This document shows positions 39,281 to 49,138 of a DNA stretch of 64,000 nucleotides, in pieces; position 1 is the stretch's first letter; every line of letters begins with the position of its first letter. Source of the stretch: Providencia huaxiensis (GTDB lineage Bacteria; Pseudomonadota; Gammaproteobacteria; Enterobacterales; Enterobacteriaceae); assembly GCF_002843235.3 (NCBI RefSeq), contig NZ_CP031123.2, positions 1,302,001 through 1,366,000 of the forward strand, given 5' to 3'. The notes under the pieces were generated by a model that searched no databases, was not told where the DNA came from, and saw nothing but the letters and a program-made list of their open reading frames with translations. The position numbers and the translations under genes are program-made.

Positions 39281-41767
39281 ATGTCAGTTCTCTATACCAA
39301 AAATAGACTTATGTATTCTAAAGTTTTTACTACGATCAGCTTAATATTGTATGCCAATAATACAATTGCTGAAGATATATTTGATATCAATGCTATTAAT
39401 ACTGGAATTGAAAGTCAAGTTGCTGATGTGAATAACTTGGGCTACTTATCATCCGCAGGTGGGCAATTACCAGGTGATTATTTTGTCGATATTTATATTA
39501 ATGATCAACTTGTGGATAATAAGAATATTACATTTTTATTTGATGATAAAACTAAAAAACTACTCCCTAAAATAACAAAAAATATGCTACTAGAGTGGGG
39601 GGTAAAAAACTCAGCAAGTGAAAAATTCTCATCAATTGAAGGTGATGAATATTTGAACGATATTGCTCAAGTTATTCCTAGTGCTAATTATCAATACAAA
39701 TTCGAAATCCAACAACTACAAGTAAGCATTCCTCAAATTGGATTAGAAAATACTAGCCGAGGCTACGTTGAGCCAAAAGAATGGGACGATGGAATTAATG
39801 CAGCATTTGTTAATTATACTGCAAGATTTAATAAACATTGGTACCAAAATAGAGACAACAGAGATAATACATTCATAGGTTTAAGAAGTGGCATTAATAT
39901 AAATGCTTGGCGTTTACGTAGCTATAACACATATAGTAATACAACAAATGAAACAAACTGGAATAATTTACAAACCTATATAGAACGAGATATTAGAAGC
40001 TTAAAAAGCCGATTAACGATTGGTGAAACATCCTCTGATAATGGTGTGATGGAAAGCAACCCTTATCGTGGGATAAGGTTAGCCTCCGATGAAAGTATGT
40101 TACCTCAAAGTGAAAGAGGTTTTGCACCGACAGTCACAGGAATTGCGCAATCAAATGCGATTGTTACTATCAGGCAAAATGGTAATGTGATTTATCAAAC
40201 AACTGTACCACCTGGTGAGTTCTCAATTAATGATTTATATCCAACTTCATACAGTGGTGATCTTGAGGTCTCCATTGAAGAAGCTAATGGAACAATCAGA
40301 TCTTTTATTCAGCCGTTTTCAGCGGTACCAATGATGCAAAGAGCTGGTGCATTAAAATATAGCGTGGATATTGGTAAATATAATGTTGATAGTGCACGGC
40401 GTAAACCAAATTTTGCGCAAGCATCAGCAATTTATGGGTTACCATATAACTTATCCGCTTATGGAGGTTTTTTAGTTTCCCAAGACTATCAAGCTTACAC
40501 AATAGGTACTGGAGTAAATTTAGGTAATATTGGTGCGATATCGACAGATATTACGCAAGCATCAACACAATTGATTGATAAAAAGAAGGCAGAAGGGCAA
40601 TCGTACCGAATTCAGTATTCAAAATATATTCCAGACACAGGCACTTCTTTTTCTTTGGCATCATATCGCTATTCAACAAAGAATTACTATGATTTCTCTG
40701 ATTCGAATAATTATTTCTATAATATCGGTCGGAAGAAACAACAGTTTCAAGCATCAGTATCTCAATCGCTTAACGGAATAGGTTATTTATCAGTGAATGG
40801 TTACCAGCAATATTACTGGGATAAAAGTGGTTCTGATAAAAATTTAACGATGAGTTTTAGTTCTAATTATAATTCGATGAATTACAGTGTTGCGTATTCT
40901 TATACAAAGCAAGATTATTCGAATACCAATGACCAAATGCTGTCATTAAATTTAAGTATTCCTTTTGATTTAGGACGGAAAAATAATTGGATCAATTATA
41001 GCTATAATACCAGTAAAAATGGCGATTCTATTAGCTCATTGAGTTTTAATGGCACGCAATTAGAAGATAATAATTTGCAGTATGACCTTACGCAAAGATA
41101 TAACCATAGCCATGACGAATATAGTAGTTCCGTTAGTGCAAACTATATAGTTTCATCAGGGGAATACAGTGCAGGCTATAATTATGACCCTAAATATCAT
41201 TCTGTCGATCTCGGTGCAACAGGAGCATTATTACTGCATTCTGGAGGGCTAACGACATCACGTACTATTTATGATTCTGCAGTACTCGTAAAAGCTGAAG
41301 ATATTGATAATTTAAAAGTGAATAATGCGCAGTCGCTCTATACTAACTCTTCAGGCTTTGCCGTAATTCCTACGGTCACACGCTACGAACGAAATAAAAT
41401 TAGTGTCGATACTGCAACATTAAGTGGTAACAATGATGTTGCTATTAATACAACAACCGTTGTTCCTACTCAAGGTGCTATTGTATTAGCTAATTTTCAA
41501 GCAAAACGCGGTGCTAGAGTATTACTAAAACTGCAGCATGCAGGCAAACCCATTGCATTTGGCACTCAAGTTTCTGTGATAGAAAATGAAGAGCAAGTGA
41601 CTGGAGGTATTGTTGCAAATGATGGGGAAGTTTATTTAAGCGGTGTTCCAGAGCAAAGTACCATCATTGTAAAATGGGGTAATAGTCATAATCAACAATG
41701 TACAGTTCCACTTTCATTATCGTTAGAAAATGAAAAAATTCAGTTTATAGAACGAACTTGTGAATAG
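39281..41767 (+). CDS. Fimbrial outer-membrane usher
   Basis: An 828-residue usher of the FimD/PapC family. After the signal peptide come the N-terminal periplasmic domain ('IYINDQLVDNKNITFLFDD'), the 24-strand barrel, a plug domain ('GFAPTVTGIAQSNAIVTIRQ', 'PPGEFSINDLYPTSYSGDLE') and two C-terminal domains ending in 'QCTVPLSLSLENEKIQFIER' and a final Cys pair. It is the pore and assembly platform. Twelve bases after the chaperone, same operon. Confidence 0.94.
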   Translation: MSVLYTKNRLMYSKVFTTISLILYANNTIAEDIFDINAINTGIESQVADVNNLGYLSSAGGQLPGDYFVDIYINDQLVDNKNITFLFDDKTKKLLPKITKNMLLEWGVKNSASEKFSSIEGDEYLNDIAQVIPSANYQYKFEIQQLQVSIPQIGLENTSRGYVEPKEWDDGINAAFVNYTARFNKHWYQNRDNRDNTFIGLRSGININAWRLRSYNTYSNTTNETNWNNLQTYIERDIRSLKSRLTIGETSSDNGVMESNPYRGIRLASDESMLPQSERGFAPTVTGIAQSNAIVTIRQNGNVIYQTTVPPGEFSINDLYPTSYSGDLEVSIEEANGTIRSFIQPFSAVPMMQRAGALKYSVDIGKYNVDSARRKPNFAQASAIYGLPYNLSAYGGFLVSQDYQAYTIGTGVNLGNIGAISTDITQASTQLIDKKKAEGQSYRIQYSKYIPDTGTSFSLASYRYSTKNYYDFSDSNNYFYNIGRKKQQFQASVSQSLNGIGYLSVNGYQQYYWDKSGSDKNLTMSFSSNYNSMNYSVAYSYTKQDYSNTNDQMLSLNLSIPFDLGRKNNWINYSYNTSKNGDSISSLSFNGTQLEDNNLQYDLTQRYNHSHDEYSSSVSANYIVSSGEYSAGYNYDPKYHSVDLGATGALLLHSGGLTTSRTIYDSAVLVKAEDIDNLKVNNAQSLYTNSSGFAVIPTVTRYERNKISVDTATLSGNNDVAINTTTVVPTQGAIVLANFQAKRGARVLLKLQHAGKPIAFGTQVSVIENEEQVTGGIVANDGEVYLSGVPEQSTIIVKWGNSHNQQCTVPLSLSLENEKIQFIERTCE

Positions 41768-41775
41768 GGGTCGTC

Positions 41776-42792
41776 ATGAATAATTTAGGATTAAAAATCG
41801 GCATTCCGTTACTTTTATATTCACAATTTGGTGTTGCAGAATTTAGGGCTGAATTTACTAACCAACTTGTTAATTCGAATAAAACACTTTATGTCTCACG
41901 CACATTACCGGTAGGTAGTTTTATTGGTTCAGTTGATTTAGGTACTCATTCCCCTTGGGTGTGGTGGAATGTAACTGGTAATACAGAAGTTGGCATCTAT
42001 TTACCAAGCGGATATGGGAATTCAAGGTATATTTCTGGTGTAGGTTATGTGAGAGAAGTTAATAGCTCAGGTGTGGGTTATGCTTTACATGGTACAGTAT
42101 TGAGTCCTTGCTCTGGTTCTGCGTATGTTGATGGAGTAAATACGAAAGATGGAAATATTAGTAATAGGTTAATTTGTGGTTCTAGTGCATCATCAGCAAC
42201 ATATACTGTAAAGTTAAGAGCAGATTTTTATAAAGTTGGTAACAATGTTAAAAGCCAAACTTTACCAACAACTAATGCTGCAATGTTAATTTTATTCCAT
42301 AATGGTTTTATTACGTCAGATTTATATGGAAGAGTCGAACCCAAAGTAAATATGGGGCCAATTAATGTTATTTCGAGTGGTTGTGAAGTTAAAAATAAGT
42401 CAATAGATGTGCCGTTCGGTAAAGTCAGCAAATCATCGTTTACAGGTGTTGGTTCAACGAGCTCCGAGAGTAAGAAAAACTTTCAAATTCAATTAGATTG
42501 TGACCCTATATCGCCTATAAAAATTACATTTATTGGAACTCAAGATGCAAGCCAAACACCAGGGGCAATTGCACTCAATAATTTAGCCGATGAAAATACA
42601 GCGAAGGGCTATGCAATCCAAGTGAAATATAAAGGAGCACCAATTAAGCTTAATCAGTTAATGCCTATCGTTGAACAAAATAACGTAGGGCAATATAACA
42701 TTCCATTGGAAGCTGCTTATATCCAAACTCAATCTACAACAACAGCAGGGAAAGCAAACGGTACGCTACAATTTAATTTGCAATATCACTAA
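41776..42792 (+). CDS. Fimbrial tip adhesin, two-domain
   Basis: A 338-residue protein with a signal peptide (to about residue 21), an N-terminal domain of about 180 residues with no obvious pilin pattern ('GYGNSRYISGVGYVREVNSS', one internal Cys pair), and a C-terminal pilin domain from 'GPINVISSGCEVKNKSIDVP' to 'GTLQFNLQYH'. This lectin-plus-pilin layout is that of FimH/MrkD-like tip adhesins. The receptor is unknown. Last gene of the operon; its C terminus resembles that of the major fimbrin. Confidence 0.82.
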   Translation: MNNLGLKIGIPLLLYSQFGVAEFRAEFTNQLVNSNKTLYVSRTLPVGSFIGSVDLGTHSPWVWWNVTGNTEVGIYLPSGYGNSRYISGVGYVREVNSSGVGYALHGTVLSPCSGSAYVDGVNTKDGNISNRLICGSSASSATYTVKLRADFYKVGNNVKSQTLPTTNAAMLILFHNGFITSDLYGRVEPKVNMGPINVISSGCEVKNKSIDVPFGKVSKSSFTGVGSTSSESKKNFQIQLDCDPISPIKITFIGTQDASQTPGAIALNNLADENTAKGYAIQVKYKGAPIKLNQLMPIVEQNNVGQYNIPLEAAYIQTQSTTTAGKANGTLQFNLQYH

Positions 42793-42801
42793 GTTCTATT
42801 T

Positions 42802-42837
42802 GCTCTGCACGTAACAAGAAGTGAACTGCAGAGCTTT
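42802..42837 (+). terminator. Probable terminator of the fimbrial operon
   Basis: An eight-base perfect stem GCTCTGCA/TGCAGAGC with a 17-base loop and a short T run, ten bases after the adhesin stop. Confidence 0.45.
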
Positions 42838-42949
42838 ACTGTCTTGCATTACTTCTTATTTAGCCATCATTTTGTACTTTATCTTAATTCATCACTAACC
42901 TGAAGTAAGTTATAGTTAGTTTTTATTGATGCATAAATTGAGGAAGACT

Positions 42950-43378
42950 ATGGCATTTGATCGTATGGATTGGCACTACGGTGGTGATTATCCTTCAGAG
43001 TTACCTACTGAGAATGGAGGCACCCATATTGGCTTTTATTTGACATGGATTATTCATAATAATTTAGTCGGAGAATTTCATGTTGAAGAATCAGAGGAAG
43101 AGCTCGCATTAGTCAAAGCTCGAAAGCTTGATGGCCGTGAATTTTTGATGACAATGTGTGATGAAAAATTTATAGATGAAGATTTAAGTGATGAAGGTAA
43201 CGCTTTTACTCAGTTCTATTATGCAGCAGAAGAGAAAGGCTACTTTGAAGATTATGAACGTGTTCTTAAAGGTAATTTACCGACAACTTACCATATAGAA
43301 AACTCATGGGAAAATTACGATAAAATTGCACCTGTAATTAGCGAAGCATATATCAAATGGAAACAGGCTCAAGATTAG
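42950..43378 (+). CDS. Small acidic conserved protein (DUF7832-like), function unknown
   Basis: A 142-residue acidic protein starting at MAFDRMDWHYGGDYPSELPT, with AGGAAG upstream; an eight-codon extension is not convincing. 'ENGGTHIGFYLTWIIHNNLV' and 'LDGREFLMTMCDEKF' look like a small globular family seen in many bacteria, often near toxin/immunity or stress genes. No signal peptide or membrane segment. The link to immunity is inference only. Confidence 0.65.
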   Translation: MAFDRMDWHYGGDYPSELPTENGGTHIGFYLTWIIHNNLVGEFHVEESEEELALVKARKLDGREFLMTMCDEKFIDEDLSDEGNAFTQFYYAAEEKGYFEDYERVLKGNLPTTYHIENSWENYDKIAPVISEAYIKWKQAQD

Positions 43379-43392
43379 ATAGAGCATCAATA

Positions 43393-43425
43393 TAAAAGAA
43401 AGCCCCCACCCATTAGGTGAGGGCT
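43393..43425 (-). terminator. Terminator of pykA
   Basis: On the minus strand AGCCCTCACC/GGTGGGGGCT (one mismatch) is followed by TTTCTTTT, seven bases after the pykA stop. Confidence 0.7.
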
Positions 43426-43431
43426 AAAAGA

Positions 43432-44874
43432 TTATTCGACTTCTAGAATACGACAAGTGTTCGTACTACCGACAGTACCCATTAAGTCACCTTGGGTGAC
43501 AAGAACCACGTCGCCACTCATTAAATAGCCGTTATCACGCAAACGCGTCACTGCCTCGTTCGCAGCCGCAATGCCATCTGTGTGGGTGCTACAGAAAACG
43601 GGAGTAACACCACGATAGAGAGAACACTGATTAAGCGTTTTTTCATGGCGAGACATTGCAAAAATCGGTAAGCCAGAGCTGATCCGAGACATCATACGAG
43701 CAGTACGACCAGACTCAGTCATTGCAATGATAGCTTTAACCCCTTTAAGGTGGTTAGCTGCATACATTGTTGACATGGCAATCGCTTCTTCTGGGCTACT
43801 AAACTCTGCCTCTAAACGGTGTTTAGATACATTCAGGCCAGGCATTTTTTCTGCACCAAAACAAACTTGTGCCATTGCAGCGACAGTTTCTGCTGGGTAC
43901 TGGCCTGCAGCTGTTTCAGCAGAAAGCATAACGGCATCAGTACCATCCAACACCGCATTCGCAACGTCCATAACTTCAGCTCGCGTTGGCATTGGGTTAG
44001 TGATCATGGATTCCATCATTTGTGTTGCAGTTATAACAACACGATTTAATTGGCGAGAACGGCGGATCAATTTTTTCTGGACAGCGACTAATTCTGGGTC
44101 GCCAATTTCCACACCGAGGTCACCACGAGCAACCATAACGACATCAGAAGCGAGGATAACTTCGTCCATGACTTCATCATTGGCTACGGCTTCTGCTCGT
44201 TCTACTTTAGCAACAATTTGGCATTCACAGCCTGCATCGCGAGCCAAGCGGCGTGCATAATCTAAATCTTCACCTGAACGAGGGAATGAAACGGCTAAAT
44301 AATCAACATTAATTTTTGCTGCGGTTTTTATATCTTCTTTGTCTTTATCTGTTAATGCCTCAGCAGAAAGGCCGCCACCGAGTTTATTAATACCTTTATT
44401 GTTAGATAATTGGCCACCAACAGTAACTTCTGTAAATACTTGTAACCCTTTGACTTCGATGACTTTTAATTGAACTCGCCCATCATCAAGAAGTAAAATA
44501 TCGCCTGGAACCACATCAGCAGGTAAACCTTTATAGTCGATGCCCACTTTATCTTGGCAGCCTTCACCTTTGCCTAAGTTGGCATCAAGAATGAATTTAT
44601 CACCAATATTTAGGAAAACTTTACCATCTTTAAACGTGGAAACACGAATTTTAGGACCTTGTAAATCGCCGAGGATCGCAACATGACGACCTAAACGAGC
44701 GGCAATTTCACGTACTTTATTAGCACGTAATTGATGGTCTTCTGGAGTTCCGTGGGAGAAGTTAAGGCGAACAACGTTGGCACCAGCATTGATAATTTTT
44801 TCAAGATTATTATCGCGATCGGTTGCTGGACCAAGAGTTGTAACAATTTTAGTTCTTCTAAGCCGTCTAGACAT
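43432..44874 (-). CDS. pykA: Pyruvate kinase II
   Basis: A 480-residue glycolytic enzyme, phosphoenolpyruvate to pyruvate with ATP formation. Same length as E. coli PykA. Active-site signatures include '[20 protein letters not shown]', the Lys/Glu motif '[20 protein letters not shown]', '[20 protein letters not shown]' and '[20 protein letters not shown]'. Read toward the fimbrial island. A perfect inverted repeat lies in its leader. Confidence 0.97.
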   Translation of the reverse strand: MSRRLRRTKIVTTLGPATDRDNNLEKIINAGANVVRLNFSHGTPEDHQLRANKVREIAARLGRHVAILGDLQGPKIRVSTFKDGKVFLNIGDKFILDANLGKGEGCQDKVGIDYKGLPADVVPGDILLLDDGRVQLKVIEVKGLQVFTEVTVGGQLSNNKGINKLGGGLSAEALTDKDKEDIKTAAKINVDYLAVSFPRSGEDLDYARRLARDAGCECQIVAKVERAEAVANDEVMDEVILASDVVMVARGDLGVEIGDPELVAVQKKLIRRSRQLNRVVITATQMMESMITNPMPTRAEVMDVANAVLDGTDAVMLSAETAAGQYPAETVAAMAQVCFGAEKMPGLNVSKHRLEAEFSSPEEAIAMSTMYAANHLKGVKAIIAMTESGRTARMMSRISSGLPIFAMSRHEKTLNQCSLYRGVTPVFCSTHTDGIAAANEAVTRLRDNGYLMSGDVVLVTQGDLMGTVGSTNTCRILEVE

Positions 44875-44910
44875 GTATTACTCCGTTGACCTGTAATGGT
44901 GTTGATAAAA

Positions 44911-44929
44911 GAGTGAAACCATTTCACTC
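44911..44929. promoter_or_regulatory. Perfect inverted repeat in the pykA leader
   Basis: GAGTGAAA-CCA-TTTCACTC, eight-base arms with a three-base centre, 36 bases upstream of the pykA start. It could be an operator or a leader hairpin; no known site type fits. Confidence 0.4.
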
Positions 44930-45073
44930 CATTTCGAAACCTGTTTACTGCAAATAGGGATGCTGACACGAGCACAGCTATTATATACAGCCAATTTCTT
45001 AATGCTATCAGGTCTGTAAAACTATTAAAGCCCGAAAGCAAAGAAAAGCATTTATACTGTCAATTTATTGCCT

Positions 45074-45919
45074 TTAGATGCTATCAAACCGCGAATCACG
45101 TAATGCTTCTTTGACGCGCTTCAAGTTATCTCTAAATTTTTCACCTCTTCTTAACGTAAAGCCCGTAGTTAATACATCAATTACAGCGAGCTGAGCCATT
45201 CTTGATACCATTGGCATATAGATATCCGTATCTTCAGGAACATCAATAATAATAGATAAGGAAGCGGCTAGAGAGAGTGGTGAGCTTTCTGAGGTAATTG
45301 CGATGACTGTAGCGTCGTTTTCTCGAGCTAAACGTGCCATGTCAACTAATGCTTTGGTTCTTCCCGTATGGGAAATGAGCACAATAACGTCTCCTTCAGT
45401 ACTATTGATACAGCTCATACGTTGCATGACAATATCATCGAAGTATATGACAGGAATATTAAAGCGAAAAAATTTATTCATTGCGTCATGAGCCACAGCG
45501 GCTGAAGCACCAAAGCCAAAAAAACTGATTTTTCGAGCTTGAGTTAATAAATCGACAGCACGGTTAATTACCCCGATGTCTAGTGTGTGTTTTACATTAT
45601 CTAACCCAGCCATAGCAGATTCAAAAATCTTGTAGGTATAGGTATTTACTGTATCCGTTTCTTCTATATGGCGGTTTATGTAAGGAGTACCATTGGCTAA
45701 ATTTTGTGCTAATCGTAATTTGAAATCAGGGAATCCTTTCGTGTCCATTTTTCGACAAAATCGGTTTACTGTTGGTTCACTAACATCGGCCAATTGCGCT
45801 AGTGTGGCGATGCTAAGATGAATGGCATTTTGTGGCATACTTAGAATGACTTCAGCCACCTTTTTTTCTGATTTACTTAAAAAATCGAGACTAGTCTTCA
45901 TTTGTTCTAAAATATTCAT
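45074..45919 (-). CDS. hexR: RpiR-family repressor HexR
   Basis: A 281-residue regulator with an N-terminal RpiR helix-turn-helix ('IATLAQLADVSEPTVNRFCR') and a C-terminal SIS sugar-phosphate-binding domain ('KISFFGFGASAAVAHDAMNK', 'VLISHTGRTKALVDMARLA'). HexR responds to 2-keto-3-deoxy-6-phosphogluconate and represses zwf and related genes. Divergent from zwf with a HexR-like site between, as in E. coli. Confidence 0.94.
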   Translation of the reverse strand: MNILEQMKTSLDFLSKSEKKVAEVILSMPQNAIHLSIATLAQLADVSEPTVNRFCRKMDTKGFPDFKLRLAQNLANGTPYINRHIEETDTVNTYTYKIFESAMAGLDNVKHTLDIGVINRAVDLLTQARKISFFGFGASAAVAHDAMNKFFRFNIPVIYFDDIVMQRMSCINSTEGDVIVLISHTGRTKALVDMARLARENDATVIAITSESSPLSLAASLSIIIDVPEDTDIYMPMVSRMAQLAVIDVLTTGFTLRRGEKFRDNLKRVKEALRDSRFDSI

Positions 45920-46324
45920 ATAGCAAAAGCGCCTATTTCATCGAAAGGAGAAATTTTTGAGTCATCACGTTATCCTATTGTTGATTTTAAATTTCTTACT
46001 GTGATGCTGTAATAAAGAGTGAAAATATACTATGTATGATAGGTAAGCTATCTGAATACAGGTGATAAATAGCAGCTTTTTGTGAAACTTTGACCCGTAT
46101 CTAATTTTCAGATTAGTAAACAACCTACTTATTTTGTTATTTTTTTACGAAAGCTGTCTCCATTCAGTTAAATCGCATCTTTTTAATACACTAAAAATTA
46201 TTCAGTGTGTAACATAAGATTGAACAGGCAATATGTTGTTTTTTTCATCATAAAAACTGTGATCGGTATCATGAACATTTACTGGGCACTAGCAACAGGG
46301 TACATTAGCGGAATTAGGGCTAAT

Positions 46325-46339
46325 TTTAACAAAATTACA
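46325..46339. promoter_or_regulatory. HexR-like operator upstream of zwf
   Basis: TTTAACAAAATTACA matches the HexR consensus TGTAATTAAATTACA at 12 of 15 positions, the right half being perfect. It lies 53 bases upstream of the zwf start. The remainder of the 472-base hexR-zwf gap shows no gene. Confidence 0.55.
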
Positions 46340-46391
46340 ATAAGGCCTATCCTAGTTAGGTCTTACATTCCGCAAATTGAGGAGAACCAAT

Positions 46392-47867
46392 ATGGCGGTA
46401 CATAATGCTGCTCAAGCTTGTGACTTAATTATTTTTGGCACCAAGGGAGACCTCGCTCGTCGTAAGCTGCTGCCATCGCTTTATCAATTAGAGAAAGCAG
46501 GTTACATTCATCCTGATACGCGCATTATTGGCGTCGGCCGTGCTGAATGGAGTCAAGATGATTATGTTCACTTTGTCAAAGAAGCGTTAGAGAAGTTCTT
46601 AAAAGAAGATCTCGATTCAGCCTTATGGGAAAAACTGAGCGCGCGCTTGGATTTTTGTAACTTAGACGTTAATCAGACTGAAAGTTTTGTGCGCTTAGCT
46701 GAAATGTTAAAACAAGATGCACAACCTGCCATCCATTACTTTGCAATGCCACCGAGTACTTTTGGTGCAATGTGTCAGGGCTTGGGCCATGCTAAATTAA
46801 ATAAAAAGCCAAATCGTGTTGTCATGGAAAAACCACTGGGAACGGATTTAGCATCGTCACAAGAAATAAATAATGAAGTGGCTAAGTATTTTGATGAAAG
46901 CCAAGTCTATCGCATTGACCACTATCTTGGTAAAGAAACCGTTTTAAACTTACTCGCATTGCGTTTTGCAAACTCGTTATTTATCAATAACTGGGATAAC
47001 CGCACTATCGATCATGTCCAAATCACGGTTGCAGAAGAAGTGGGAATCGAAGGTCGCTGGGGGTATTTCGACCAAGCTGGCCAAATGCGTGATATGGTAC
47101 AAAACCACTTATTGCAAATCTTAACGATGATTGCCATGTCGCCACCGGCAGACTTAACCACTGACCGTATTCGTGATGAAAAAGTGAAAGTCTTGCGTTC
47201 TTTACGTCGTATTGATCATACCAATGTGCGTGAAAAGGCTGTACGTGGGCAATATACCTCTGGTTTTGTTCAAGGCAAAAAAGTTCCTGGATATTTAGAA
47301 GAAGAGGGTGCGAATAAGCAAAGTATGACCGAGTCATTCGTTGCTTTACGTGTTGATATTGATGATTGGCGTTGGGCAGGTGTACCTTTCTATTTGCGTA
47401 CGGGGAAACGCCTACCTGCTAAATGTTCAGAAGTTGTGGTTTATTTTAAAAAACCCGCGCTGAATATTTTCTCTGAAAGTTATCAAGACCTGCCTCAGAA
47501 TAAATTAACTATTCGTTTGCAGCCTGATGAAGGGATTGATATTGAAATTATGAATAAGGCACCAGGCCTTGATCATAAACACCGTTTACAAACCACTAAA
47601 CTGGATTTAAGTTTCTCTGAAACTTTCAACCAGACTCATCTTGCAGATGCTTATGAGCGTTTATTACTTGAAGCCATGCGTGGCATTCAAGCATTGTTTG
47701 TTCGCCGTGATGAAGTAGAAGAAGCATGGAAATTTGTTGATTCTATTATCGATGCATGGGCAATGGACAATGAAGCGCCTAAGCCATATCAAGCAGGAAC
47801 TTGGGGGCCGATTGCATCTGTAGCAATGATCGCACGTGATGGCCGTTCATGGAATGAGTTTGAATAA
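46392..47867 (+). CDS. zwf: Glucose-6-phosphate 1-dehydrogenase
   Basis: A 491-residue enzyme, first step of the oxidative pentose phosphate pathway, making NADPH. Length equals E. coli Zwf. NADP site 'DLIIFGTKGDLARRKLLPSL', active site 'YRIDHYLGKETVLNLLALRF'. The ATG at 46392 follows AGGAGAACC. In E. coli edd and eda follow; here pdxK does. Confidence 0.98.
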   Translation: MAVHNAAQACDLIIFGTKGDLARRKLLPSLYQLEKAGYIHPDTRIIGVGRAEWSQDDYVHFVKEALEKFLKEDLDSALWEKLSARLDFCNLDVNQTESFVRLAEMLKQDAQPAIHYFAMPPSTFGAMCQGLGHAKLNKKPNRVVMEKPLGTDLASSQEINNEVAKYFDESQVYRIDHYLGKETVLNLLALRFANSLFINNWDNRTIDHVQITVAEEVGIEGRWGYFDQAGQMRDMVQNHLLQILTMIAMSPPADLTTDRIRDEKVKVLRSLRRIDHTNVREKAVRGQYTSGFVQGKKVPGYLEEEGANKQSMTESFVALRVDIDDWRWAGVPFYLRTGKRLPAKCSEVVVYFKKPALNIFSESYQDLPQNKLTIRLQPDEGIDIEIMNKAPGLDHKHRLQTTKLDLSFSETFNQTHLADAYERLLLEAMRGIQALFVRRDEVEEAWKFVDSIIDAWAMDNEAPKPYQAGTWGPIASVAMIARDGRSWNEFE

Positions 47868-47906
47868 TATTATCAACACATGAAATGTTAGTTAGCGTAT
47901 TGATTT

Positions 47907-47932
47907 AAATGGCGGGATGACCCGCCATTTTT
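47907..47932. terminator. Bidirectional terminator between zwf and pdxK
   Basis: A ten-base perfect stem AAATGGCGGG/CCCGCCATTT with an ATGA loop and T run on the plus strand. Confidence 0.85.
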
Positions 47933-47970
47933 CTATGTTTACGATATTTTTATCTTTATTACATAGGGAA

Positions 47971-48819
47971 CTAAAGGATTAGTTCACTACGTCCTGTCGC
48001 TGCCATATGAATAATCGCTTGTTCGATGCGTAAACATGCCATTTTAGCGGCATCAGGAACGGATAGCCCTGCTAATAACTGGGCGGTGAGTTCTGCACCA
48101 AATAAATCCCCCGTTCCTTTTGGTGTGACAGGGTAACGTTTATGACGGATCACGGCTACGTTATCTTTGGTAACACAAACCACTTCAATATTATCGTCAT
48201 CAGGCTGGAAAGCACTTGTGATGATTACCCACTGTGTATTTCCCTTTAATAAGCTACGGGCTGCGGCTGTCGCATCATCCAAGTTATTGACTTGTTTACC
48301 ACTTAAGGTCATGAGTTCGAATTTGTTTGGAATAATTCCTGTAGCTAAAGGTATGACTTTATCGCGGTATACCTCGGCAATTTCGGGTGGAATATAAAAA
48401 CCACTATCTTCATCACCCATGACTGGGTCGACAATAACCGGTAGCGCTGTTCGTTCTTTACGGACTAAGGTTAGCCAGTTAGCTAAGTCTTGGGCTTTTT
48501 CTGGGGAGCCTAGATAGCCTGTCAAAATAGCTCTCACTGAATTTAAGCTACCACGCTCAACAAAACCGTTTAAATAACCACGAAACCACTCACCAGGTAA
48601 CTCACCACCATAGCAAGTTGTATAATGAGGCGTATTACTGAGTACTACAGTCGGTACTGCCGCAACACGTAAACCTTGTTTTGTCAGGGCTGGAACGGCA
48701 ATGCTATTTCCAACACTGCCATAAATAACTTGTGACTGAATTGAAACAACATCATAAGGTAATGGTGTTGCATCAGCAGAATTTTGGAAACTATTAGAGG
48801 TAAGGCTAAAGGCGTTCAT
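47971..48819 (-). CDS. pdxK: Pyridoxine/pyridoxal/pyridoxamine kinase PdxK
   Basis: A 282-residue PfkB/ribokinase-like kinase of vitamin B6 salvage. 'DVVSIQSQVIYGSVGNSIAV', 'SNTPHYTTCYGGELPGEWF' and the catalytic 'TPKGTGDLFGAELTAQLLAG' (GTGD anion hole and base) match PdxK more closely than PdxY. It makes pyridoxal phosphate and related esters. Confidence 0.9.
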   Translation of the reverse strand: MNAFSLTSNSFQNSADATPLPYDVVSIQSQVIYGSVGNSIAVPALTKQGLRVAAVPTVVLSNTPHYTTCYGGELPGEWFRGYLNGFVERGSLNSVRAILTGYLGSPEKAQDLANWLTLVRKERTALPVIVDPVMGDEDSGFYIPPEIAEVYRDKVIPLATGIIPNKFELMTLSGKQVNNLDDATAAARSLLKGNTQWVIITSAFQPDDDNIEVVCVTKDNVAVIRHKRYPVTPKGTGDLFGAELTAQLLAGLSVPDAAKMACLRIEQAIIHMAATGRSELIL

Positions 48820-49087
48820 GGCTCTCTCTTCGGCATATTACAATCATATAGCTACTATAAGAAGCTTGTTCAATCAGGTTGTCAATGCTAAAAATCGAAT
48901 AGATTATTTAAGGCGTGATGAGAGTATAAAAAGTGGGAAAAAGCATTTTTTTTAAAAAGTAATTCCACTGGAAAATTTATCATTGTCGCTTGTTTATTCG
49001 TGTAGTATCCGACATATCAAGGGTTAATTAGCATATTAATGAATAGTTATGCATATTTCTATTCAATATAAAAAATGTTTATATTCA

Positions 49088-49117
49088 TTGACTTAATAAA
49101 ATTGGCATGCTAAAAAT
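49088..49117 (+). promoter_or_regulatory. Candidate promoter of the mdtJI leader
   Basis: TTGACT and TAAAAA separated by 17 bases. Transcription from about 49123 would give a leader of some 330 bases before mdtJ, long for an operon of this type. Confidence 0.45.
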
Positions 49118-49138
49118 AAGCTGAAATTAACTATCAAC

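Noticed and set aside
43727..44260. 177-codon plus-strand ORF opposite pykA
   Set aside because: It is the antisense shadow of a highly conserved enzyme gene, and its translation is Ser/Thr/Ala-rich without domain pattern.
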